DNA of 64,000 bases from Tritrichomonas musculus (GCA_039105265.1 JAPFFF010000007.1:3100001-3164000), one strand, 5' to 3'. Shown: positions 12,401 to 20,935, counted from the stretch's first letter. Notes: generated from the letters alone by a model not told the origin. Numbers and translations are program-made.

Positions 12401-15375
12401 TTGTCGGTTTCAGGGATGTCTTCATTGATTGGCAAATCAACGTCATCCCAATGACTCTTCAGTGATGAGAAGTCAGCTTCAAGACGATATTCGCCTTGTG
12501 CAGTCAGTGTTATTTCTTTGATGCTTTCTTTGTTGGCAAGGATTCCAAGCGAGAGAAGCTGGTGAATTGTTATCTCAGGGTTGTAAGCGTATTCTTGGCC
12601 ACACTCATCAAAAAGTTGCATCCAATGTCTGGTCTGCATTCTTCCTTGCGAAAGTTGCTGCAGTTGCTCCAAGTAAGGCGAGAATTCTTGCAAGTCAACC
12701 GACAATTCTGACAAGAACGGAGACGGCTTTTTTATCATCTCGCGAATGTTCTCGATTTCTTTCTCAAGCTGCTTTGAATTGTCGATAAGTGTGTCCATGT
12801 TGATGTGGGCGAAAGGGATGTCTTTGATCTGAGTTGATAAAGAATCCCAGACACGTGTTGCTTGTATCAGCTTTTCAGCAAAATCAATGTTCGATTGAAT
12901 TTCATCCATTTCTGGAAAATCGGTTGTTTTTAAGTTCAAAACTTCTTGGAAACGAATTGAATCTCGAATGGCTGGAATGAACTTTTCAACCTTCATTTTC
13001 AGTGCTGTTGTTTGTTTAGAGAAAAAGTCACAATTTGTCTCATGAACCGATGTTGGAATGTTATTTATTGATCGATCTTTGTACTTGTTAACTTTCCTCA
13101 TTTGCTGCTTAATGAGCTGTGAAAGGATGAATTCAAAGCGTTCATAATTTGCCGTTTTAACTTGCATTGCATTCTCTTGCTCAATTTGGAATGCATTAAA
13201 AGGCGTGTAAAGTTGGTTTTGTAATGTTTCATATCCCATCTTTATTATCATTGTTATTAAGTCATCAATAAATGTAATTTCTTTCTTCATTTGAGGAATC
13301 AAATTTGTCGTTTTTGATAAAAGTTCGCAAAAATCAACAAAACTTTGAAGCGTTGTTGGTTCTGTTTTTAATCTTAATATGTAGCTTTTAAAGACACGAT
13401 TCAAAACTTCGGTTTTAAAGTTCATTAGATCTTTCAACATGGCATGAATGTCCGATATTGCTTTCATTGGAATCGGTGTCAATATCATCTTCAAATTCCT
13501 CGAATCCACATGAAGAATGCCTCGTGTGTTTCCAGCCTTAATTGTGCCAACTCTTTCCAGTTCAAAGTTGAGATCATTGAGCAACTTCTTCATTGCGTCA
13601 AAGTCAACAATTGGCGCTCTTTCTGGATGAAGCAAAAACTCATCATCTTCATCGGGTGATAAACAGTCACTTAACGATAAAGGTCCATTATAAATTTCAC
13701 CTGATGAAGTGACAATTAATTTGCGAACATTCCACGATTTGCCGAGATCATAAAGTGGGTAAAAATCAATGAAGTAATTCGCGTAAGACAGGGAATCTTT
13801 AAATGCGTCATTTATGATTTTCGTGATGTGATCCTCGACTTCTTGAATCAACGTTGAGCATGATGTCATTATGCTAAAGTCAGGGCCTTCTTCGAAGAGA
13901 GAAGGGATGTCGATATTCGATGAATTTCTTAAGATGTGACGTAATGAAGTAGATTTGAGTAAACGAGGAAGTTCCTCCATTGTTTTGAATGCAATTCTAA
14001 GTTGCTTTGAAACTTCAGCTGTCAATTCTTCGATGGACGGTTTAAAAGAAACTTCTCCATTCTCAGTGAAAAACAAATCAATTTGAAAGATTGCAGATTG
14101 TTCTTGCATGCAATTAACTTCTGCATTTCGAAATGCTTTGAAGCAGCTTTCACGAAGCGACTCAAGAAGCATGTAATCAATCATTCTCAAATAATTGGCA
14201 ATGAAACTCACTTCACTATTCATTTGTTCTTTTCTTTTTATTCTCTCAGAATCCTTCTTTCGTTCAAGAACAACAAGTTGTGAAATATTTGGATTCTTCC
14301 TCCGAATCTCGTCAAATTCATTGTCACGAACTTTCAGGAGATGAGGATCACTAATCATTTGATTCAAGTGATTAATAATCACCGAAACATCAGAGATGAA
14401 GTCAGTGAATTCGTCTTTCAAACTGGCCAGGTTTGTCTCGCATTGCTTCGTGAATTCGTCGATTTCGTACTTCTTGGTCGAATAAAGGCAGAGCAATTTC
14501 GACATGATAATTTTATCCAGTTTTTCTTTAAAAACTGAAAAGGCAATCGACACACTCGGAAAGCTAGCATTATAGTAAGTTGGCTGATCTATAACTCTAT
14601 CAAGTATTTCGTTAAATCTTTGTTTCATGATAAAACATCGCCATAATCTTAACGGTTTCCAAATGTAATAATTTTGAAAAAATTTCAGTTTTCGAATGGA
14701 TTTAAAAATCGATTCTTCACGTGCCCACGTGTCTAGCGAGAAATGCTCTGTATTGCCTTCAACATCAACATGCGTTACCCCATTGGCTGACATCGTAAAA
14801 TAGTTGCGTTTGACTTCTGAATGGGGAATTTTGACTAGTTCATAAGGTGAATAATCTGGATCGTCTTTGTCTTTGGCATGTTTCATGTATATAAAAAGAT
14901 GTCCGCGTCCATCTTTTCGTTTACTAAAATAGGCAACTGGATCTTCATGAAAATCAATCGATAATCGTTCTGCTTCTTCTTGAATTTTTGATGCTTCCAT
15001 CACTTCCATTGGTGGTTTAGGAAGATCTGCTAATGGCTTATTTGTAAGTAAAGAAGTAATTCCTTGTGTAATTGGTGGAAGACTTTGTCGTGTTAAATTG
15101 GTTATTTTGGGACTTTTGTTATACGACTTAGAAATCTTGGATTTATTCCCAATGGCAAGTAGTTTGGGATTATTATACCGTAAAATAGTTTCGCTTGAAT
15201 TAACATCTGGTTGAATAATGTTAAAGTGAGTTGCATTTGATTCAATTAATGTTGAATCAAATAAAGATTTTTCATTTAAATTTATACCTGGTGGTGCCAA
15301 TGATTTCTTTCGTATCTTTGGAGCATTTTGAACTTTTATATTACTATCATCTTTTGTTTGATTTGGAGATTTCAT
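3427..15375 (-). CDS. Dynein heavy chain, axonemal inner-arm type, with degenerate AAA1 and AAA4 P-loops
   Basis: Microtubule motor subunit, 3982 aa, a complete single exon from ATG to TAA. The length is close to the short single-headed axonemal chains (DNAH3/7/12 class). Residues about 213-246 have the tail motif of that class (LDTWAREESIF, then a KLKFFQNYYIWKP stretch). Order: tail and linker to about 1390; AAA1 P-loop GPFGAGKN at 1411; AAA2 GPPNSGKS at 1720; AAA3 GPSFSGKS at 2097; AAA4 with GSAR where a P-loop should be, near 2411; antiparallel coiled-coil stalk with the microtubule-binding tip, about 2620-2890; AAA5 (PLLIDPDG near 2995); AAA6 (GSWVLLHYW near 3446); and a dynein-type C-terminus ending in FLCPLYK and ALYCHVPR. 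AAA1 has Asn in place of the Mg-binding Thr after the Lys, and the AAA1 Walker B reads LFSEIDQ instead of the usual CFDEFNR. AAA4 has lost the P-loop Lys. The ATPase cycle is therefore probably altered. Divergently transcribed from the Ubl gene. Confidence 0.93.
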   Translation of the reverse strand: MKSPNQTKDDSNIKVQNAPKIRKKSLAPPGINLNEKSLFDSTLIESNATHFNIIQPDVNSSETILRYNNPKLLAIGNKSKISKSYNKSPKITNLTRQSLPPITQGITSLLTNKPLADLPKPPMEVMEASKIQEEAERLSIDFHEDPVAYFSKRKDGRGHLFIYMKHAKDKDDPDYSPYELVKIPHSEVKRNYFTMSANGVTHVDVEGNTEHFSLDTWAREESIFKSIRKLKFFQNYYIWKPLRLWRCFIMKQRFNEILDRVIDQPTYYNASFPSVSIAFSVFKEKLDKIIMSKLLCLYSTKKYEIDEFTKQCETNLASLKDEFTDFISDVSVIINHLNQMISDPHLLKVRDNEFDEIRRKNPNISQLVVLERKKDSERIKRKEQMNSEVSFIANYLRMIDYMLLESLRESCFKAFRNAEVNCMQEQSAIFQIDLFFTENGEVSFKPSIEELTAEVSKQLRIAFKTMEELPRLLKSTSLRHILRNSSNIDIPSLFEEGPDFSIMTSCSTLIQEVEDHITKIINDAFKDSLSYANYFIDFYPLYDLGKSWNVRKLIVTSSGEIYNGPLSLSDCLSPDEDDEFLLHPERAPIVDFDAMKKLLNDLNFELERVGTIKAGNTRGILHVDSRNLKMILTPIPMKAISDIHAMLKDLMNFKTEVLNRVFKSYILRLKTEPTTLQSFVDFCELLSKTTNLIPQMKKEITFIDDLITMIIKMGYETLQNQLYTPFNAFQIEQENAMQVKTANYERFEFILSQLIKQQMRKVNKYKDRSINNIPTSVHETNCDFFSKQTTALKMKVEKFIPAIRDSIRFQEVLNLKTTDFPEMDEIQSNIDFAEKLIQATRVWDSLSTQIKDIPFAHINMDTLIDNSKQLEKEIENIREMIKKPSPFLSELSVDLQEFSPYLEQLQQLSQGRMQTRHWMQLFDECGQEYAYNPEITIHQLLSLGILANKESIKEITLTAQGEYRLEADFSSLKSHWDDVDLPINEDIPETDNDVRLGHLDTLLGDIDNTSVQLNSMMSNKFVQGIYENVYLLAQNLNNIIEILDKWQKFEKNWVVISNLKKKTELFDVLPGQEQSYEKIEEKWKGIIEHIKKNRKLFHVFSYPTLLDDFIEFGGLFETIFDSLSEFVDKKRESIPRLYFLSNDEIINLYSTTDFCSLSSEIVKMMMNITSLDMHSEKASIMPNSSSQSNFPDLKINGLIGEDGDNLTFMNSISCSSHIDEWIPTLFTSMKESTKEAVAVSLSLFSSTALNEWIMSVTSYIAVLTINVTFTRDIEDCFNNLEANPKGFINFQSSLRHKINDLINLMTTPLSKSELGKVSALLTNILFYFEKTKMLSDRVKDSSASQTWHDTLKYKYDTSSMDITILFGDNKWSHGHEFWGKVPKMMITPTVEHTLLNMCQSRVYKQIPLIFGPFGAGKNEIIRTFAFYLGKYVFSAASFPSFSNFFYSQVLKGAALSGSWVLFSEIDQLNPSSLSFMFDSIRAMNDSLKTNLPISNPYLNFCEMNSDTRIFLTTSLNSFLEEGKIPPQLRSYVRPISLSSPLVKRIIETKLITCGFLSSKEIADQLEGFVSSVIPLFNLTHSKLQHCLKIASAGQDLLRQLMHSNKVEFINYYEDSRTAEHFSIARSAFDHFQTIIEKRSIGLLIKILYSHFRLFESFIKFQNTITNPCNFYLDKVTSIIGDVILEASKTMGIDFPINYLIEKANFLFQMMMTSNCIIICGPPNSGKSLLIELMEKVYYSMISDADVINHFKGIRPWKICTIYQNSNTWDKVFGNSYKDRLDTIKWSYGTFQTALTNLNFFEHTHHRILRFDGYMTNKFSKFLYQFVSEDAEFRINSLGSFPADSSFHCIVETDDVCNLTPELLSVCGILPMKSLQVESVLLHVMKSVKFSYPSFPFSNACLHFKGKFSDEEFSFLLDIFSDISPYIIEKVISLPCLIDIIPIADKYSEKAGIYGLQYILNSSIKVLENGENAKFLMIRGFFDIFSSILQSDKIDEFDTWLVDQFNLPIPADWSEFEVTEQFLEAFPKPKLATCQIYGNKISPIDHSLLTSRVLVDFEEKGSVPLFIDDFVIPNPNFLIPSVTFNASIQTHSNVLLFGPSFSGKSSILSFMLHNSDVVCPIEITLTPIISTDDIIEIIQTQTNLVRKLKINLEPPKLFALVFSNIDSANISVLEFIRQLMATKKIQLTSHIDPKMLDEVQIEDFFVVIKATDISKIPSRFISHFTPIQLLEYPTSTKMYICKKAMNAFGINSDLIEIMNIIIDLLHITLSNILTIIILVSHLPQRAAASEEDKIIVFQVILSEIFFICFNCDNSKFDVFLKQAKPKFNEHNFGDAQEKFENDKIFAVVNYHFTQKIGKFTPKIIKLNDDSMMKKLSDLMHSNVSELTLSNFIKLSISLLKPGNHCIISSITGSARIALCKLFSSVFGFNFVDLNEEEKVSFLPTIKKNVHAAITENKTQLFVMRVNESNISEYNLLCSIFGALNIGHLFTIEEIDSLVQKCEQTEEKVEINKRREWMNKFKFIIKCKCRLVIAKDCQIIEDVKIFDKVRIIPPTMDSICENYIEKQNLRSLFISIWEKIDKFLPIHHVNQFYDFIKTFLKFYDSPVFESHFDITTALDFTNRLSSERSVYIESINSLQPELDSLKKSYNEQKKEIDAITSNFKEKRSKMNDVKQLKEKELRQKKNKLSELEEAIKKDEPALNDAIEEISKLTEKDVGPIKLAKISSFNSLKMILEILCILRRIGKDKTEEMLNDPSFPQLILEIKPEKVTHEMINQIKNYLNQEDLQKESMENVAPILSTILQFIQAIFNLVSHRFKLQSTQVEIEIRHNDLNAYLAYMEEEGNKIDDEDKSNKPTYDAFNELKEKMEKAQNEFNSIYSQKMKIDSILNGLDDIFESWKDYNEKFDKCNDKKCGDSILCALYLSYCGVCSLENRREIIKSATEELLKANIATSFKNPYEEITAKLTRKLTVTIANVELPQNILIEIEHIFNAPQPPLLIDPDGIIINSFLNANKAFIISVNSQFYESALTESMKDGKTLFITDVDNLHQRVSIISRLMRKSGEITLNNVKFSCNPNFRPIYVTNINEPEKIPVELLTRTTVINAYPSCLNYINNSIRKVFVNHFEPIHVSTLADIPKAETARNHTIIQSENEILQLIHKMSTNRQKSEKYSYLDDNETIDLLADAKKRYDEAKQLIKDTDESSKNMEKSLCNLSPIITLCNTMWFCLSRYMPKVQPYYKFSFSAFHKTIYSALHTFGTIRTAKLSDQQLKDVRKGLLDSLLRSLYPSLSLRDTIFFMFLTSFLSQHKKLSDLSQIIENLNDKIDSKYITEKKEEKEDSETDIIEKLKTVDISHFFDFAMTFVLQFFGDDLMNNFPIFQVDQINSQISTTPTMIFSSNRRNDVTSLIISHVMKLHKMDNFLTFSLSDDPIMITIIFDSIKQAMNRGSWVLLHYWTPSIRAAELLNEMLFLLHSASIHNNFRLIINAHTVHFLSPYLVMESNKLMIESYPSIKQTMKAAYDHFSSQIVSDNNVKVLKRLFYFSALTLAAMNFRSFVKPIGFKMFKENHITSLQEIIDYVKPLLLSESIPMRSLREFVQEIAFGSQIIETQDRRCLRAVLSSIYRNFLLGDSFTFLDQSSDESSVWVPVHDGAMVTYQNHSKGMPLFQTTDILMVHRKTAMPVLRWNMSLYLSKPFLAILEYDQIRSEKYSEKVEKKFKDTGAAIPSVICSSITDPKMVEADIEFSPILLFWINEIDFLNDILIVIEKDVKERNKSIEDDLMNDRVPSSWSEVSHLPTITNLKNFLIYLGEKRKFLIDCLEEPFVHQVNVRLIDNLQGFFAAYRHEFAFREGIDSNGLSFEFSLAKSSKSNESLILNGLYALNGKIEKDILVPPKSNESAAFYEFPPLRANLTNMPINKKGASSAFLCPLYKYLFMEGKIDYNSTLMFDGETQNYIMDVILPSECGDRYWLLNSTALYCHVPRNFV

Positions 15376-15809
15376 TTACATGTAAAAGTTTTTATAACGA
15401 TTTTTTATATTGGGATTTAACGGTCATTTTTAACGTTAATAGTTAAAATCTATATAAAAAAAATCTTATTAAACATTTTATTCTTTAAATATAAGGTAAA
15501 TATATTCCAATAATATAAAAAAAGAAAGTTTTGATAATTTAGAAAATAAGATATATATAAAATAATATTTGTAGATATAAAGGTCAAATTGATTATTTTT
15601 TCTATTAAAATTTTGGTAAGAACGTTAAAAATTGTTGCTATTATATCTTAAAATTTTCTCTAATTTGTACATATTTTATTGATATATATTATTTTAAATT
15701 AATTGTATATTTGTATAATAACTATAATAACATCTTAAATTTTAGAAATCAAAAGAAATTTTAAAATGGCGTTACTTTTGAAAAAGTTCTCTGAAATTTT
15801 GTGTGAATA
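15376..15809. promoter_or_regulatory. Shared upstream region of two divergent genes
   Basis: 434 bp of very AT-rich DNA between the start codons of the dynein gene (minus) and the ubiquitin-like gene (plus). It must hold both promoters if the predicted starts are right. I see no clear TCA-Py-(T/A) initiator next to either start. Confidence 0.4.
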
Positions 15810-16451
15810 ATGGTAGACTCTAGAATGGATGAAGAAATACAACTTACGATCAAAACAATCACAGGACAGTTATCAATTGTATCAACAAAACCATCAGAGT
15901 CTATTCGTTCACTTCTTAAGTCTGCCAATATCACCCTGCCAGTAGGTTCTATTCCATCATTTTTTCATGATGGAAAACTAATGAACCCAGATCTCAGCTT
16001 CGCAACTCAAAATGTTCATAACAACGATTCAATCGTGGTTTTGGTGCGCAAAGTTGAACAACAGAAAAATTACCCTTCAGATTTTATGCGTTCTCAAGAA
16101 AGGCAAAGAGTTCTTTTCGAAGAAGCTCTCCGCGTTTCTGACGTTTCTTTTATTCTTATTGATTCTAGTGATAAATCACTAAATATATATAATTCATATA
16201 CTGATTCTTCTGATGAGAGCCTCGCAGAAGATGATGATTACATCGACGAATTTTCTAATAGATCTCCAAAATCCGTTATTTCTGGATCTACTGAGGCAAG
16301 GATTGACCCTCTCCCAGTATGTTGGAGTTCTGATGACTTGGAAAATGAGCCAGAATCCAACAAAAAAACAGATCCAAATGTCATGCAAATTTTTCACAAA
16401 AGGCACTGCTCAGGAACAATAGCAGATCCAAATTGTGGAAATGAATTGTAA
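15810..16451 (+). CDS. Ubiquitin-like domain protein with acidic Ser-rich tail
   Basis: 213 aa. Residues about 8-80 form a ubiquitin-like beta-grasp: an initial strand (IQLTIKTITG), a helix region (SESIRSLLKSANI), then HDGKLMNPDLSFATQNV and a final strand DSIVVLVRK. This matches the spacing of UBL domains in shuttle or adaptor proteins. There is no C-terminal diglycine after the domain, so it is probably not conjugated. The remainder is low-complexity, rich in Ser, Asp and Glu (SSDESLAEDDDYIDE), with no UBA or other domain that I recognise. The start at 15810 is the first ATG; a second in-frame ATG at 15825 is a possible alternative. A role in ubiquitin-dependent recognition is inference from the fold only. 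It converges on the CEP164-like gene, with 308 bp between the two stop codons. Confidence 0.75.
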   Translation: MVDSRMDEEIQLTIKTITGQLSIVSTKPSESIRSLLKSANITLPVGSIPSFFHDGKLMNPDLSFATQNVHNNDSIVVLVRKVEQQKNYPSDFMRSQERQRVLFEEALRVSDVSFILIDSSDKSLNIYNSYTDSSDESLAEDDDYIDEFSNRSPKSVISGSTEARIDPLPVCWSSDDLENEPESNKKTDPNVMQIFHKRHCSGTIADPNCGNEL

Positions 16452-16759
16452 ATAGTTTTATTTATCTCCAGTAAAATCCATTTTGTTTTTTAATTTCTAG
16501 ATCATTTTTTAAGAATCTTCATACTATTTATGTTCAATTGATTTGATTATATATTTCCTCAGCGGCTGTTTTTATAATTAAAAATACTTGATATATATTA
16601 TCATTAAGTAAAAGCAAAGCGAAAAAAATTCAATAATAATATATTTTATTACATAATAATAAATAATATCTATTATTTCTAGTATTAATTAAGTCAAATG
16701 ATCTTAAAATGTTATAACATCGTAAACATATTAAAAAAAACATAACAAATAACGAAAAG
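16452..16759. other. AT-rich spacer between convergent genes
   Basis: 308 bp between two stop codons. It has short A/T runs only; no ORF or structure that I can support. It must contain the two 3' processing signals. Confidence 0.5.
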
Positions 16760-19147
16760 TTAATCAAAATCAGAATCATAATAAGTATCAGATTCTCTAT
16801 TAAAAGTATTATATCTCCTAGGCCTCTTAACAATTTGTCCCTGATAAGTAGGTGATATATAAGAATAGTATGGCTGGGGTGAGAGAGGAGGTGCCACGAT
16901 GATCTGAGTAGGCTGGGGAATATTTTCTGCCTTATTTTTAATTGAATTCATTGCTGAAACAGCAGTATAATGTTCTGATTCAAGTTCAGATAAAGAATTA
17001 TGAAAGTTTCTTGTAATGTCAAGAATTTGTTGATGAAATTCAAGAGTACTTTTGTTCATAAATCTATTTTCTTCTTGCATGAATGATCTTAATTCTTTCA
17101 CTTGTCCATTTATATCTGTTAATACGCCATCCATTTTATTTTCGATTTTTCTGGCACTAGAATCAAATTGTTGTTGAACTTTTTGAAAAGAATATTTGAT
17201 TTTTTGATGTTCGTCTTCTGAGATTTCAATATAATTAGTTTTGTTTGGACTGACTGCTGTGGTATTGTCTTTTTTTCTGGTGGCAATTTCACTATCTTCA
17301 GAATCATTGTTGTTTAATTTATCAAAAACTTGGGATCTATCTTTTTGAAGTGAATGATGTAATGTTTTGCAATATACTTGGAAAATAGTATGTGGCGGCG
17401 AAAATCTGAAATTAATTTCGAAATCATCATCTATAGAAATTGAATGAGGATCAGATCGCTTTAATCTAATTTTGTGTGAAGAACGGATTGAATCTTTCCC
17501 TTTGATTGATACAATTTTCTGTGTTTGGCAGATAAATGTTCGTTTCCTCTCTCTAAGTTCTTTTCTTTTTGCTATTGAAACATCTTTTTGCATTTGTTTC
17601 ATTATATTTCTTTTTTCATTTTGAGCATTTTCTTTTGTCTTTCTAATTTCTTCATTATATTTTTGTTTAACTTGCTCAAGTTGGTTAACTAATTGAATAT
17701 GTTCAGTATTTTTCTTAGCCATCTCTTCTGAATGAGAGGTTATCAATTTTGAAAGTTGGATTTCATATTCTCTCCTTCTTTTATCAAGCTCTTTTTTTGT
17801 ATATTCATCGAATCTATTTATAGCTTCAATTGATTCTTTTTTATAATCATGTTCTCTGATTGAATTTTGCTGTCTTTGATAATTCTGTGGTGAACTGTAA
17901 TTTGAAGAAGGTGAAAGCGAGTTTCTTAAATTTTGCTGTTTAGTTGGTGTTTCATATTTCTTTCTTTCTGTTTCAAGATGATTTGCTGCCTTTGCACGAA
18001 TCTCACTCAATTGCTTTTCATGCTTTGCCCTCATTTTTTCTATTTTACTTTTATTTTGATTTTTTAATTCGGCTATTTCTGCTTTATATCTAGTTGTTAT
18101 TTCATTTTTTTCTTTTAAATGGTTTTTTTTTATTTGGTTAATTTCCTCTTCATTTTTCTTTTTAATATCTTCGATTAATTTATTTTGCTCATCTTGAATT
18201 TGTTTTTTTGTTTCCTCAAATGTTTGCTTTAAACGTTCAATTTCGCTGTTATTTTGATTTTTTAAAGTATCGATGAATTGATCATGCTGTGATTTTAATA
18301 TGTCAATTTGGCTTTTTTGTTGATTCTTTGTCATTGAAAGTTCGTTATCTATATTTTGAAGTTCGTTTTCTTTGGATTTTCGGCGATTTTCGATTTCTCT
18401 TAAAATATTTTCTTCTTGTTGTTCTTCGTTTCTTTGTGAAATTTTTAAATCATTCAACTTTTTCTGATGATCTCTTTCTAATTCTGCTTTTTGATTTTCA
18501 AATTCTTCTTGTAATAAGCGTAATTGCTCATTATTATTTTCTTTCATTTGTTGGATTTCATCATTATAAGCTTGAAAATTACTTTGGCTAACGGTATGAC
18601 TTCTTGATCTGTGCTTTGAATGAGATCCATGACTCTTTTTATTTCCCTCTTCGTTAGTGTACATATTATTGTTATAATTAGCATTTGGATCTAAATTATT
18701 TGTTTTAGCTTTAAGGGTTGGAGGTTCTTCAGAAGTAATATCATCATCTTCGAGTAGAAAAACGTTGTTTTCTTCTTCTTGTGGTGGTGGAGATGTATTT
18801 CTTTTTTTATGCTTACCTTTTCCTCTATTTTTTTCTCTTTTTGAAGATTTGTCGTATTTCTCTTCTAGTTTTTCTTTTGCTTTATTAATATAATATTGAT
18901 CTAACGGATGATCGTTTATTGACTGACCTGTTTCTGAATTAAAAAAAAAGTAATCATCTGGATCATTTTTGTTTCGATAAAGTTTCCAATTTGGTGGAAG
19001 AGGTGCGCTGATTCCTTCCGCGGCAATATCTAATAATTCTGGGTCCTTATCTGGATCAATTCCAATGAATAGAGCATATTGTCTAATTTCTTCATCTGAT
19101 GGATTTGCATCTGCATAATACTCTTCATATTCATATTTATCATCCAT
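16760..19147 (-). CDS. CEP164-like WW-domain coiled-coil protein
   Basis: 795 aa. The N-terminus (residues about 16-85) closely follows the conserved CEP164 module: EEIRQYALFIGIDPDKDPEL, then APLPPNWKLYR and a WW-like fold ending in GQSINDHP. In animals this module sits at the distal appendages of the mother centriole and recruits the kinase TTBK2 for ciliogenesis. The first WW tryptophan is W54; the second conserved Trp (in the usual STWDHP) is replaced by Asn78, so the ligand pocket differs. Residues about 100-200 are basic, Ser/Asn-rich linker. About 195-530 is a long Glu/Lys/Gln coiled coil. The C-terminal third has a non-coiled patch (about 540-620), another helical region (650-740) and a Pro/Tyr tail. 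In a flagellate a basal-body role is the natural inference, and it lies near a flagellar dynein gene. Confidence 0.8.
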   Translation of the reverse strand: MDDKYEYEEYYADANPSDEEIRQYALFIGIDPDKDPELLDIAAEGISAPLPPNWKLYRNKNDPDDYFFFNSETGQSINDHPLDQYYINKAKEKLEEKYDKSSKREKNRGKGKHKKRNTSPPPQEEENNVFLLEDDDITSEEPPTLKAKTNNLDPNANYNNNMYTNEEGNKKSHGSHSKHRSRSHTVSQSNFQAYNDEIQQMKENNNEQLRLLQEEFENQKAELERDHQKKLNDLKISQRNEEQQEENILREIENRRKSKENELQNIDNELSMTKNQQKSQIDILKSQHDQFIDTLKNQNNSEIERLKQTFEETKKQIQDEQNKLIEDIKKKNEEEINQIKKNHLKEKNEITTRYKAEIAELKNQNKSKIEKMRAKHEKQLSEIRAKAANHLETERKKYETPTKQQNLRNSLSPSSNYSSPQNYQRQQNSIREHDYKKESIEAINRFDEYTKKELDKRRREYEIQLSKLITSHSEEMAKKNTEHIQLVNQLEQVKQKYNEEIRKTKENAQNEKRNIMKQMQKDVSIAKRKELRERKRTFICQTQKIVSIKGKDSIRSSHKIRLKRSDPHSISIDDDFEINFRFSPPHTIFQVYCKTLHHSLQKDRSQVFDKLNNNDSEDSEIATRKKDNTTAVSPNKTNYIEISEDEHQKIKYSFQKVQQQFDSSARKIENKMDGVLTDINGQVKELRSFMQEENRFMNKSTLEFHQQILDITRNFHNSLSELESEHYTAVSAMNSIKNKAENIPQPTQIIVAPPLSPQPYYSYISPTYQGQIVKRPRRYNTFNRESDTYYDSDFD

Positions 19148-19870
19148 CTAGATGTCTAATTAATTGAAAAGTTTATTATTTCCGTTTAAAATATTGATAA
19201 AATTTTATTTATTACAAATTTCAATAAATTGTATTTTTATATTTAAATTTATCAGTGAAAATATTTTAATTATTGTAATAAAATATTTTTTTGTTTTATA
19301 TTACATTTATAACTTTTGTTTCAAAATAAATATTCATTATTTTTTAAAATGATGATGGAATAATTATATAATAAATATTTTAAAAAACGTTAATGGCTTT
19401 ATTCAAATGTTGAGAATATTAATTCAAAAAAAAATATCAAATTAGAGATTTTTTATAGGTGCAACATCTGGCTTCTTGTGATATAATCATTCCTTGAGTA
19501 AAATATATTATTCTATTTTCTAAATCTAATTATAATTTTTTATAGAGATTACTATTGATAATTCCAAGATATAGATAAAATATATTGAGGAAAAAACGTG
19601 CTGTATCAATTTCTTTCAAAATGGGTAGTGTAACGATAAAAAAATATTTTTGTTTTATCCTATATATAATAAGAGTTCATTTTGAACATAGGCTTAAAAA
19701 AATCAGAATAATATCAGTATATCAAATCTATCATTAAAAAAATCCTATCTCTAATATATAAAGAGTTTTTATTCAAAAATGATTAAAATATAATATTTTT
19801 TAACTTTTTGAGAGCGAAAAGGTGGATGAAAAAAAATCACTTCATATCTTTGATTTGATATTCTCTATTT
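19148..19870. other. AT-rich intergenic DNA
   Basis: About 720 bp upstream of the CEP164-like gene, leading into the satellite. It is A/T homopolymers and short words only; no convincing gene. Confidence 0.5.
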
Positions 19871-20935
19871 ACCAATTTAGCCTTCCACCTGCGGCTATCG
19901 CTTCACAGCTGCAGGTGGAGGTAAAGAAATAAGGAAACCAAGTTTCCACCTGCGGCTGAGCTGCGACAGCTGCAGGTGGAAAATCACTATTTACCAATTT
20001 AGCCTTCCACCTGCGGCTATCGCTTCTCAGCTGCAGGTGGAAGTAAATAAATAAGGAAACCAATCTTCCACCTGCGGCTGAGCTGAGACAGTTACAGGTG
20101 GAAAATTACTATTTACCAATTTAGCCTTCCACCTGCGGCTATCGCTTCTCAGCTGCAGGTGGAAGTAAATAAATAAGGAAACCAATCTTCCACCTGCGGC
20201 TGAGCTGCGACAGCTGCAGGTGGAAAATCACTATTTACCAATTTAGCCTTCCACCTGCGGCTATCGCTTCTCAGCTGCAGGTGGAAGTAAATAAATAAGG
20301 AAACCAATCTTCCACCTGCGGCTGAGCTGCGACAGCTGCAGGTGGAAAATTACTATTTACCAATTTAGCCTTCCACCTGCGGCTATCGCTTCTCAGCTGC
20401 AGGTGGAAGTAAATAAATAAGGAAACCAATCTTCCACCTGCGGCTGAGCTGCGACAGCTGCAGGTGGAAAATTACTATTTACCAATTTAGCCTTCCACCT
20501 GCGGCTATCGCTTCTCAGCTGCAGGTGGAAGTAAATAAATAAGGAAACCAATCTTCCACCTGCGGCTGAGCTGCGACAGCTGCAGGTGGAAAATCACTAT
20601 TTACCAATTTAGCCTTCCACCTGCGGCTATCGCTTCTCAGCTGCAGGTGGAAGTAAATAAATAAGGAAACCAATCTTCCACCTGCGGCTGAGCTGAGACA
20701 GTTACAGGTGGAAAATCACTATTTACCAATTTAGCCTTCCACCTGCGGCTATCGCTTCTCAGCTGCAGGTGGAAGTAAATAAATAAGGAAACCAAGTTTC
20801 CACCTACGGCTGAGCTGCGATAGCTAAAGGTGGAAGTAATTACTTAAATGTACCATTTCAAACTTCCACCTGCAGCTATCGCAACTTAGTTGCAGTTGGA
20901 ACTAATTACGCGAATTAAACTTCCACCTGCAACTA
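19871..20935. repeat. 122-bp tandem satellite of paired hairpins
   Basis: The phrase ACCAATTTAGCCTTCCACCT recurs at 19871, 19993, 20115, 20237, 20359, 20481, 20603 and 20725, an exact 122-bp period. A degenerate tail runs to about 20935. Each unit holds two diverged 61-bp halves, and each half is an imperfect palindrome with arms TTCCACCTGC and GCAGGTGGAA around a GC-rich centre containing CAGCTG. The array can thus form about 16 consecutive hairpins. It is far more GC-rich than its surroundings. Units are nearly identical, with a few shared variants (such as GAGACAGTTACAGG versus GCGACAGCTGCAGG), implying recent amplification or homogenisation. A 122-bp period is not a multiple of three, so it does not encode a repeat protein. 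Confidence 0.95.

Noticed and set aside
19869-20063. 64-aa frame inside the 122-bp satellite
   Set aside because: The repeat period is not a multiple of three and the frame follows from the repeat; not a gene.
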